From Verrucomicrobiota bacterium (GTDB lineage Bacteria > Verrucomicrobiota > Verrucomicrobiia > Limisphaerales > UBA11358): DNA of 6,363 bases. How positions within the stretch are numbered: the stretch's first letter is position 1; every line of letters starts with the position of its first letter. This document shows positions 1 to 5,880 of the stretch, piece by piece. The stretch is taken from NCBI GenBank assembly GCA_021323835.1, contig JAJPKI010000139.1:1-6363 (forward strand). The letters run 5' to 3'. The notes below the pieces were generated by a model. That model was not told where the DNA came from. It was given only the letters and a program-made list of their open reading frames with translations, and made no database searches. Both the position numbers and the translations under genes were made by a program.

Positions 1-204
1 AGCATGATTTTCATGGCCGGCGCCAGCGCGTTGATGGTCGGCAATTACCTCACCACGTTGAACCAACCCGTCGAGAAAGATTTGCAAATGCTCAAAGACC
101 TCGGCCTCGACCCGAACTGGGACAGCCACGACTTCAGCGACCAGGAAGAAACCGGCTGCGGGTGTGGAAATAGGAATTGCGAAACGGAATCTGCCGCGCG
201 TTGA
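1..204 (+). CDS. bioB: Biotin synthase, C-terminal fragment (5' end outside window)
   Basis: This is the last 67 codons of a gene entering from the left edge in frame 1, ending in TGA. The sequence FMAGASALMVGNYLTT followed by a KDLQMLKDLGLDP helix matches the end of the radical-SAM TIM barrel and the C-terminal helix of biotin synthase. That enzyme inserts sulfur into dethiobiotin in the last step of biotin synthesis, using a [4Fe-4S]/SAM cluster and a second, sulfur-donating cluster. The catalytic CxxxCxxC motif lies upstream and is not visible. Odd feature: after the usual end of the family (around DLGLDP) there is a tail of roughly 30 residues, acidic and then cysteine-rich, with GCGCGNRNC giving a C-x-C-x4-C pattern (Cys codons at 157, 163 and 178). 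No other biotin genes are in view. The following Kelch gene is on the same strand but seems to have its own promoter. The family assignment is firm; the role of the tail is unknown. Confidence 0.92.
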   Translation, partial: SMIFMAGASALMVGNYLTTLNQPVEKDLQMLKDLGLDPNWDSHDFSDQEETGCGCGNRNCETESAAR

Positions 205-229
205 CGCCTTTTAATTTCTCACCTACACT
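201..229 (+). promoter_or_regulatory. Putative sigma70-type promoter for the Kelch-repeat gene
   Basis: TTGACG (201-206, 5 of 6 matches to the -35 consensus) is separated by exactly 17 bp from TACACT (224-229, 4 of 6 to the -10 consensus). The -35 box overlaps the bioB stop codon. Transcription would begin near 236, giving a short leader before the start codon at 254. This suggests the Kelch gene is expressed separately from bioB. It is a consensus match by eye only. Confidence 0.5.
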
Positions 230-241
230 TTTGGCCATCGC

Positions 242-247
242 AGAAGG
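242..247 (+). promoter_or_regulatory. Ribosome binding site deciding the Kelch gene start
   Basis: AGAAGG is a good Shine-Dalgarno match. It directly abuts the ATG at 248, leaving no spacer, but lies 6 nt before the in-frame ATG at 254. The second ATG is therefore the more likely start. Confidence 0.6.
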
Positions 248-253
248 ATGCCA

Positions 254-2932
254 ATGAAAAAAGGTTTTTCTCTCGCAGTTGCGCTCATCGCGTTGGCATT
301 TCAATTTTCAATTTCATCTGCTCGCGCCGCGGCCTGGACAACGGTTGGCTCCATGAACATTTCGCGTTACGCACACACGGCGACGTTATTGCCGAATGGA
401 AAAGTTCTCGTTGCTGGCGGATTGACCGTTGGCAGTTCATCGCTCACCAGTTCGGAACTTTACGACCCGAACACAGGCACATGGACAATTACCGGTTACA
501 TGAACAACAAGCGCAATCTGCACACGGCAACATTGCTGCAAAATGGACAAGTGCTTGTCGCGGGAGGCGAAGGAGATTTTGGAATCAATGCCAGCGCGGA
601 ATTATACAATCCGCTCATTGGCACATGGACAACTGCCGCATCGTTGAACACTTCACGTTATGGTCACACCGCGACGTTGCTGCCGGATGGACGCGTGCTC
701 GTCGTCGGCGGCTACAACAGCACTTATGTTTCAAGCGTTGAAATTTATAATCCATCAAACAATACATGGACAACCACCGGCTCGTTAAATGCCGCGCGAC
801 GATTTCATACCGCGACGTTGCTGCCGAACGGACAAGTCCTCGTCGCGGGCGGACAAGGCAGCGGCAACGCCTATCTCAACAGCGCGGAAATTTACGACCC
901 AAACACGGGCGTTTGGACAAATACCGGCGCGATGACAATTGCGCATGACGCGCACACGGCGACGCTCTTGCCAAATGGAAAAATTCTTGTCACAGGCGGA
1001 TACAACGGCAGCAGCATCACGGGCGCTTCGGAACTTTATAATCCAGCGACAGGAACGTGGACAGCGACCGGCACACTCAATGGCGTTCGCGATTTGCACG
1101 CAGCAACGTTATTGCCCAACGGAAATGTTTTGGTTGAGGGCGGCATTGGCAGTTTCACGACCAACACAGCGGAGATTTACGATTCAACGAGCGGGACGTG
1201 GACAAAAACGAATTCGTTAAGCGCAGCTCGCAATTATCAAACGACAACGTTGCTGCCAAATGGAAGTGTCCTCGTAGCTGGTGGAATTAGGGCTGGAGTT
1301 ACTTATCTTTCCAGCGCGGAGATTTACGATTCTTCAACTAATGGAACTTGGACATTAACAGGTTTTATGAATAACTCTCGCAGTAGTGTAACGATGGTCT
1401 TACTCACAAATGGAACGGTGCTAGTCGAAGGCGGTCCCACTTCTGGCGGTATTACCGCTGCGGAAACATATAATCCATTGGATGGCACTTGGACAACAAC
1501 CGGCTCATTGAATTCAGCGCGTCAATCACATACAGCAACGTTATTGCCAAATGCAAAAGTGCTTGTTGCTGGAGGCGATCAAAATGGATTTCCACTTTCA
1601 GGCGCAGAACTATTTAATCCTAACAGTGGAACATGGGCAATTACTGGCTCAATGAAGGATGCACGTAGCGGTCATCGAGCCGTTCTTTTACCCAACGGCA
1701 AAGTGCTAGTAATGGGTGGAGCAAATAGTAGCGGACTCACGAATATTCTCTCCAGCGCGGAAATTTATGACCCGACGACTGGAAAGTGGTCTTATACCGG
1801 TTCGATGAATCTTCCACGCATTGGCCATTGTGTAAATCTGCTACCAAATGGCAAAGTGTTGGTCACAGGGGGAATGACCAACATTAATCAAATAGTCACT
1901 TCAACAGCTGAAATCTATGACCCGGTAACGGGATTATGGTCGTGGACAGGTTCAATGACTACTAATCGGACCGGTCATGTTGCGGTTTTGTTGCCAAACG
2001 GAAAGGTGCTTGTGGCTGGCGGAGCATATACTGCGGTCGCTTTCACTTTTGCAAATGCTTCGGCTGAACTTTTTAATCCTTTAACCGGGATATGGACTAC
2101 TACGGGGGCGATGAACTTATCTCGAATGAATTTCGCTGCAATTTTATTGCCAAATGGAAAGGTCTTAGCCATGTGCGGACTCCCGGGTTTTTCTCTTTCT
2201 TATGGTAAAGGCTTATCAGAGTTATATGATCCAGTTACGCAAAGTTGGCTTTTCACAGGTTTATCAAATCCTTCACGCAGTAATCCTGGTATGATTTATT
2301 TGCCGAACGGAAAAATTTTAACCGCTGGCGGTGCCCCTACAAGTTCAGTAAACCTCTACAACATCGGCCTCGGTTACCCAAACACATCACAACCACAAAT
2401 CACTGCCTTCACTTTACCAATTAATCTTGGCAGCAGCTTGGTCGTCACTGGCGCGCAATTCAGCGGCGTTTCGGAAGGTTCTGGCGGCAATTCGCAAAAT
2501 TCTTCCACCGGCTATCCGCTCGTGCAATTGCGCAATCTTGAAAGCGGCCAAACGACATTTCTTTCCACGACCAATTGGTCAACGAATTCTTTTGCGTCCA
2601 CCGCCGTCTGGAATTTTCCGCCCGGCTGGGCGCTGGCAACTGTGTTCGTCAACGGCATCCAAAGCACGTCCGCCATCGTCAATATCAGCGTGCCAGTTGC
2701 GACCACGACCACACTCACCACGCCGACGATGAACAACGGACAATTTCAATTCAGTTTCACCAACAATTCCGGCGCCATGCTCGGCGTGCTGGCGACAACG
2801 AATATTTCATTGCCGCTGACCAATTGGACGGCGTTGAGCGGCGTGATGGAAACGGCACCAGGACAATTTCAATTCACAGATTCATCGGCAACCAACAACG
2901 ACAAGCGATTTTACCGTCTCTTTGTGCCGTAA
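254..2932 (+). CDS. Secreted Kelch-repeat beta-propeller protein with 14 repeats
   Basis: This encodes an 892-residue protein; the alternative ATG at 248 adds Met-Pro. The start at 254 is chosen for its Shine-Dalgarno spacing. Residues 1-27 form a Sec signal peptide: MKK, a hydrophobic core, then SARAAA before the first Trp. Residues 28 to about 703 hold 14 tandem repeats of 47-52 residues. Their consensus is W-T-x-T-G-S-M/L-N-x-x-R-x-x-H-T-A-T-L-L-P, then NGKVLVAGG, a variable loop, and SAEIYDPxTGT. These are Kelch/galactose-oxidase-type blades, and repeat 14 is shortened. Residues ~716-815 resemble the all-beta domain that follows the propeller in galactose-oxidase-like proteins (YPLVQLRN, FPPGWALATVFVNGI). 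Residues ~816-892 are a terminal domain with two GQFQF strands, ending TNNDKRFYRLFVP, as in many verrucomicrobial exported proteins. I see no Tyr/Cys copper-radical residues, so oxidase activity should not be assumed; binding or surface adhesion is more likely. GC content falls from about nucleotide 1265 to 2340. The stop codon abuts the convergent glycosyltransferase stop. Confidence 0.92.
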   Translation: MKKGFSLAVALIALAFQFSISSARAAAWTTVGSMNISRYAHTATLLPNGKVLVAGGLTVGSSSLTSSELYDPNTGTWTITGYMNNKRNLHTATLLQNGQVLVAGGEGDFGINASAELYNPLIGTWTTAASLNTSRYGHTATLLPDGRVLVVGGYNSTYVSSVEIYNPSNNTWTTTGSLNAARRFHTATLLPNGQVLVAGGQGSGNAYLNSAEIYDPNTGVWTNTGAMTIAHDAHTATLLPNGKILVTGGYNGSSITGASELYNPATGTWTATGTLNGVRDLHAATLLPNGNVLVEGGIGSFTTNTAEIYDSTSGTWTKTNSLSAARNYQTTTLLPNGSVLVAGGIRAGVTYLSSAEIYDSSTNGTWTLTGFMNNSRSSVTMVLLTNGTVLVEGGPTSGGITAAETYNPLDGTWTTTGSLNSARQSHTATLLPNAKVLVAGGDQNGFPLSGAELFNPNSGTWAITGSMKDARSGHRAVLLPNGKVLVMGGANSSGLTNILSSAEIYDPTTGKWSYTGSMNLPRIGHCVNLLPNGKVLVTGGMTNINQIVTSTAEIYDPVTGLWSWTGSMTTNRTGHVAVLLPNGKVLVAGGAYTAVAFTFANASAELFNPLTGIWTTTGAMNLSRMNFAAILLPNGKVLAMCGLPGFSLSYGKGLSELYDPVTQSWLFTGLSNPSRSNPGMIYLPNGKILTAGGAPTSSVNLYNIGLGYPNTSQPQITAFTLPINLGSSLVVTGAQFSGVSEGSGGNSQNSSTGYPLVQLRNLESGQTTFLSTTNWSTNSFASTAVWNFPPGWALATVFVNGIQSTSAIVNISVPVATTTTLTTPTMNNGQFQFSFTNNSGAMLGVLATTNISLPLTNWTALSGVMETAPGQFQFTDSSATNNDKRFYRLFVP
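335..2362 (+). repeat. Array of 14 in-frame Kelch-encoding repeats (141-156 bp each)
   Basis: Each unit begins at a TGG Trp codon, at 335, 482, 626, 767, 914, 1058, 1199, 1349, 1490, 1634, 1787, 1937, 2093 and 2246. Spacing varies from 141 to 156 bp, always in multiples of three, with length differences falling in the loop after VLVAGG. At DNA level the early units are the most alike: for example, an identical 18-mer is found at 668-685 and 809-826. Units after about 1265 have drifted to different synonymous codons. The array is consistent with duplication of one blade under protein-level selection; it is not a CRISPR or a satellite. Confidence 0.9.
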
Positions 2933-3661
2933 CTATCGCCTGCCGTCATACCACAAATGCGCCTGTTCGCGGCTGCGCATGACGCGCCGGGAATTGAATA
3001 TCATCTTGAACAACATCGAAAGATGCTCTCGCGCCGAGTAAAGCCGCATCTTGCGCGCAGATGTGACGAGTGGATGCTTGTATAAAATAATCAGCCGCTT
3101 GCCATTTTGTTTCGCAAATTTTTTCAGGCGCTGGCTCAATTCCAATTCTTCCGCACAAAACAATTCATTGTTGAACCCGCCGATTTTTCGAAAAACTTCG
3201 GTATCGCAAAAAATGAATGAGCCGGCCAGTAATTTTTGCCAGCGGCTCGCCAAATTCCACAGATGAACGACCATGCGCGGCGCGAACGGAATCTTTTCAT
3301 CCATGCGCATAATGGTTCCGCCTGCGATGTATTTGCCGGATTGAATGGCGTTCGCCGCATCCGCAAATAAGTCCGCGCTCGGATGCGAATCGGCATCCAC
3401 AAAAATAATCCAGTCGCCACTCGCCGCCGCCGCGCCGCAATTTCTGGCGCGGGCGATTTGATTGATGGGTTCAAAGACAACATGCGCGCCATTGGCTCGG
3501 GCAATTTCCGCCGTTTTGTCCGTTGAATTATTGTCGCAAACGATGAGTTCCCATTCCCAACCGAGCGGCGTAAATGCGCGCGCGGCATTTTTGATTTGCG
3601 CGAGCGATTCGCCGAGCAGGCGTTCTTCGTTGAACGCGGGAACGACAATGGAAATTTTCAC
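2933..3661 (-). CDS. Family 2 glycosyltransferase (GT-A fold)
   Basis: This is a 242-residue enzyme read from GTG at 3661 to TAG at 2933. It transfers a sugar from a nucleotide-sugar donor to an unknown acceptor, probably in envelope or exopolysaccharide synthesis. Motifs seen: the N-terminal KISIVVPAFNEE strand-loop (residues 2-13); the nucleotide-binding DNNSTDKT (43-50); ARARNCGAAAASGDWIIF leading to the metal-binding DAD (DxD) at 89-91; a GGFNNELFCAEELELSQRLKK segment (161-181) carrying the acidic catalytic-base region. No membrane segment is seen, so it is probably cytoplasmic or membrane-associated. The reading frame stays open far upstream (to 4498), but that part is antisense to the next gene and lacks family character. 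The GTG is chosen because the GT2 fold begins right after it; its Shine-Dalgarno sequence is weak. It diverges from the CvpA-like gene and converges on the Kelch gene. The donor and acceptor cannot be told from sequence alone. Confidence 0.92.
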   Translation of the reverse strand: MKISIVVPAFNEERLLGESLAQIKNAARAFTPLGWEWELIVCDNNSTDKTAEIARANGAHVVFEPINQIARARNCGAAAASGDWIIFVDADSHPSADLFADAANAIQSGKYIAGGTIMRMDEKIPFAPRMVVHLWNLASRWQKLLAGSFIFCDTEVFRKIGGFNNELFCAEELELSQRLKKFAKQNGKRLIILYKHPLVTSARKMRLYSAREHLSMLFKMIFNSRRVMRSREQAHLWYDGRR

Positions 3662-3691
3662 CGCCCAAATATTCGAAGGTCGAACGCCGCG

Positions 3692-3739
3692 AGTCGAGCG
3701 AAGTTTTTTGCTTTTCGACTTTCGTCGCTCGACTTTTTT
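3692..3739. repeat. Inverted repeat plus T6 run in the divergent spacer
   Basis: The arms AGTCGAGCGA (3692-3701) and TCGCTCGACT (3725-3734) are perfect 10-bp reverse complements around a 23-nt T-rich loop. The right arm runs into TTTTTT (3734-3739) on the + strand. The loop can also form a small CGAC/GTCG hairpin. The element fills much of the ~100 bp between the divergent glycosyltransferase and CvpA-like starts. It could be an operator for a dimeric regulator, a leader attenuator of the + strand gene, or a stray terminator. A clear promoter for either gene was not found here. Confidence 0.6.
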
Positions 3740-3763
3740 GCGCAAATGGTCTTTATTGTGGGC

Positions 3764-4984
3764 ATGACCATTTGGATTCTCGCATTGGTTTTGCTTGGAG
3801 CGTGCTGCGCGCTTGGTCACAAACTCGGCGCGATTCACGCGTCCATCACTTTCATCAGCATCATTTTCGCCGAATTGCTCGCCGCGCCGCTCGGCAGTTT
3901 GATTCGCCCGTTGTTTCCGCACATCGGCGTAAGCAATCCGATTTGGCAATGGTTTCTGCCGCCGTTCGTCATGTTCATCGTCGTGCTCATCATTTTCAAA
4001 AGCATCGCGCAAGTCGTGCATCATAAAATTTACGTCCACTACAAACATTACACGGACGAAGCGCAAATGCTTTGGTGGCATCGGATGAATTCGCGCGTGG
4101 GTCTTTGCGTCGGCACGCTCAACGCGCTCGCTTACATCGTCGTCATTTGCTCGGTGATTTATACGTTTAGTTATTGGACGACGCAAATCGCGACGTCGGA
4201 CGACGAACAATTTTCGATTCGCCTGCTCAATCGCGCCGGTCACGACCTCGAAGCGACGGGCATGATTAAAGTCGCGCGCGCCATCGAGCCGCTGCCGGTG
4301 TCGCCAATGTATTTCAAGCTCGCGGATTTTGCCGGGTTGCTTTATCAAAATCCGCAACTGGACGAGCGGCTCGCGGATTATCCGCCGTTCATCGGCATTT
4401 CGCAGCGGCAGGAATTTCAAGACCTCGGTCACGACTCGGATTTCCATCTCGGATGGCAAAATCATGCCAAAATCGGCGACATGCTTGGCAACGACCATGC
4501 GCGCGCAATTTGGTTGAACAAAGACGAAGCCGCCATGATTCGCGAAATGGTTTCCACGAACCTCGATGATTTGGAAAATTATTTGCAGACCGGCGTGTCG
4601 CAGAAATTCGACGACCCGATTTTAGGCCGCTGGCATTTCAACGTTGTTTCGACGATTGCGATGAAGGCCGTAAGCCAGCCGAATTTTAACGCCCGCGACG
4701 TGGCGGCGTTGCGCGCGATTTGGACGCCGGCTTACGCGCACACGGATTTCATCGCGGCGGCAGACGGACAATTATTCATGCAAAATTTCCCGCGCTTCAA
4801 GCCATCGCAGCCCAACCAGCCGCCGCAATTTGATTTGTCCAATTATACCGGCCAATGGAGCGGCACCGGCGTCTATGATATTTCTCTCGCCGACAGCACG
4901 GATAAAAAATCCGGCAGCGGACAAGTGAACGGAGCGCGATTGACGTTGAAACTGAACGGCGACACGCTGATTTTCGACCGCTAG
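3764..4984 (+). CDS. CvpA-like integral membrane protein with a large soluble C-terminal part
   Basis: The product is 406 residues from ATG 3764; an in-frame ATG at 3746 would add six residues (MVFIVG). The later start is preferred because MTIWILALVLLG looks like the native beginning of such proteins; neither start has a strong Shine-Dalgarno. Four hydrophobic segments are visible at about 2-22, 25-47, 63-85 and 112-138, the arrangement of the CvpA (colicin V production) family, whose members sit in the inner membrane. Residues ~140-350 are soluble and I do not recognise them. The last ~50 residues (DLSNYTGQWSGTG onward) alternate polar and hydrophobic residues like a small beta-sheet domain. 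CvpA proteins are usually much shorter (about 160-200 residues), so the soluble extension is the distinctive part. The gene diverges from the glycosyltransferase and ends 5 bp from the convergent pseudopilin gene. The family call rests on topology and N-terminal likeness; function is unknown. Confidence 0.75.
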   Translation: MTIWILALVLLGACCALGHKLGAIHASITFISIIFAELLAAPLGSLIRPLFPHIGVSNPIWQWFLPPFVMFIVVLIIFKSIAQVVHHKIYVHYKHYTDEAQMLWWHRMNSRVGLCVGTLNALAYIVVICSVIYTFSYWTTQIATSDDEQFSIRLLNRAGHDLEATGMIKVARAIEPLPVSPMYFKLADFAGLLYQNPQLDERLADYPPFIGISQRQEFQDLGHDSDFHLGWQNHAKIGDMLGNDHARAIWLNKDEAAMIREMVSTNLDDLENYLQTGVSQKFDDPILGRWHFNVVSTIAMKAVSQPNFNARDVAALRAIWTPAYAHTDFIAAADGQLFMQNFPRFKPSQPNQPPQFDLSNYTGQWSGTGVYDISLADSTDKKSGSGQVNGARLTLKLNGDTLIFDR

Positions 4985-4989
4985 AAAAA

Positions 4990-5739
4990 TTATTGCGGAC
5001 GCGGCGACGGCGTCACCCAATCTCGATGCCACGTCAGTTGCCAGAGATTTTCCAACTTCTCCAAATCCGCATGGCCGTCTGCAAATCCCATGTTGATTGC
5101 GCCGGGCAACGTCTGGCTCGTGTCAAAATCTTTTGGCGCGCTCGCAGGATTTGCCGAACCGTGCCGCGCAATCGTGCAGCGCGACAATCCATAAGTCTTG
5201 TCGCCGTTGTATAAATCAAAACTTGGCAAATCCGTTTCCAACGGAAAGAAATCCATCCAAATGCAATCGTTGAACACCGGCGTTTGCGACGGATTTTGAA
5301 TCGCCGAATCTTTCGTGAACGAAAATTCCGGATGCAATGCGCCAGTAGATTTCGCCTTTGCGTAAAGCCAGCCGTTCAATCCGTAACTGCATGCTACAGT
5401 ATTGTTGTTCGTGTAAATGAAAACCCAAGGCGCAACGACCGTTCCAAAAGTTTTGTCGGTTGGCAACGGCGACGGCGCCTGCGTGGACGGACAAAGCAAA
5501 ATCGTTTTTTGCTTTTCGTAAAAGAGAGTGTATTTGCCGTAAGCCGCCATCGAACCCGAATCGCCCGCATACATGATTCCGACAAGGGACATTTGTTTGA
5601 CGTTGCTCAAGCATTGGATTTGGCGCGCCTTGCGTTTGGCCGAGGCGAGCACCGGCAGCAGCAACGCCGCGAGAATGCCGATGATGGCAATGACCACCAG
5701 CAATTCAATCAGCGTGAAGCCTCGCGCGTTTCGGCGCAT
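4990..5739 (-). CDS. Type IV pilin-like / pseudopilin protein with prepilin leader
   Basis: This is a 249-residue protein from ATG 5739 to TAA 4990. The leader MRRNARG is followed by FTLIELLVVIAIIGILAALLLPVLASAKRKAR, a textbook class III prepilin signal. Cleavage by prepilin peptidase would occur after Gly7, and Glu12 is the +5 residue of the mature form. The hydrophobic helix (8-~30) would anchor it in the inner membrane for assembly into a pilus or type II secretion pseudopilus. The globular part contains QCLSNVKQM, an ARHG motif and INMGFADGHADLEKLENLW, recalling the 'H-X9-DG' pilin-like family abundant in Verrucomicrobiota and Planctomycetota. Here the His-to-DG distance is longer (27 residues between). 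The open frame continues upstream into the tRNA gene, but the leader fixes the start at 5739. No Shine-Dalgarno is seen in the 16 nt between it and the tRNA. Many such paralogs occur per genome, so the specific partner system is unknown. Confidence 0.92.
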   Translation of the reverse strand: MRRNARGFTLIELLVVIAIIGILAALLLPVLASAKRKARQIQCLSNVKQMSLVGIMYAGDSGSMAAYGKYTLFYEKQKTILLCPSTQAPSPLPTDKTFGTVVAPWVFIYTNNNTVACSYGLNGWLYAKAKSTGALHPEFSFTKDSAIQNPSQTPVFNDCIWMDFFPLETDLPSFDLYNGDKTYGLSRCTIARHGSANPASAPKDFDTSQTLPGAINMGFADGHADLEKLENLWQLTWHRDWVTPSPRPQ

Positions 5740-5755
5740 AAGTGGTATAAGAAAA

Positions 5756-5833
<78 letters not shown>

Positions 5834-5844
5834 AACCATAAATC

Positions 5845-5872
5845 AGTTTAACAAATTGGAATGGCTTTCCAA
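5845..5872 (-). promoter_or_regulatory. Putative promoter of the tRNA-Pro (and perhaps the pseudopilin gene)
   Basis: Read on the minus strand, TTGGAA (5872-5867, 4 of 6 to the -35 consensus) is followed after 16 bp by TAAACT (5850-5845, 4 of 6 to the -10 consensus). The mature tRNA begins 11 nt further downstream at 5833, a suitable distance. The -35 box overlaps the palindrome that may end lpd transcription. Both hexamers are imperfect, so this is tentative. Confidence 0.4.
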
Positions 5873-5874
5873 TT
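5854..5874 (-). terminator. Small palindrome after lpd, possible weak terminator
   Basis: AATTGGAA and TTCCAATT form a perfect 8-bp stem with a 5-nt loop, 7 nt beyond the lpd stop codon. On the minus strand the stem is followed by TGTT, not a clean T-run, and it has only two G-C pairs. It would be a weak terminator and may instead be chance or part of the promoter region. Confidence 0.35.
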
Positions 5875-5880
5875 GAGAAA

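Noticed and set aside
481..1220. Arg/His-rich alternative-frame open frames within the Kelch gene, on both strands
   Set aside because: They are shadows caused by the repetitive GC-rich codons of the Kelch array; they lack start signals and recognisable domains.
335..2362. Regular repeats suggestive of a CRISPR array or tandem satellite
   Set aside because: Units are 141-156 bp, in frame and differ at synonymous sites while preserving a Kelch protein consensus. They are coding repeats.
335..2362. Galactose oxidase activity for the Kelch protein
   Set aside because: The fold resemblance is in the propeller and following beta domain only; I cannot see the copper-ligand and Tyr-Cys cofactor residues, and only two cysteines are present in the repeats.
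3662..4498. A long minus-strand open frame extending the glycosyltransferase upstream by about 280 codons
   Set aside because: It is fully antisense to the CvpA-like gene, gives an Arg/Glu/Asp-rich sequence with no recognisable fold, and the GT2 domain begins cleanly at the GTG at 3661. The openness is a by-product of codon bias on the other strand.
2933..5739. Glycosyltransferase, CvpA-like protein and pseudopilin as one secretion or colicin-type system
   Set aside because: The genes alternate in orientation, no transport ATPase, secretin or immunity gene is present, and the CvpA name reflects family history and not evidence of colicin production here.
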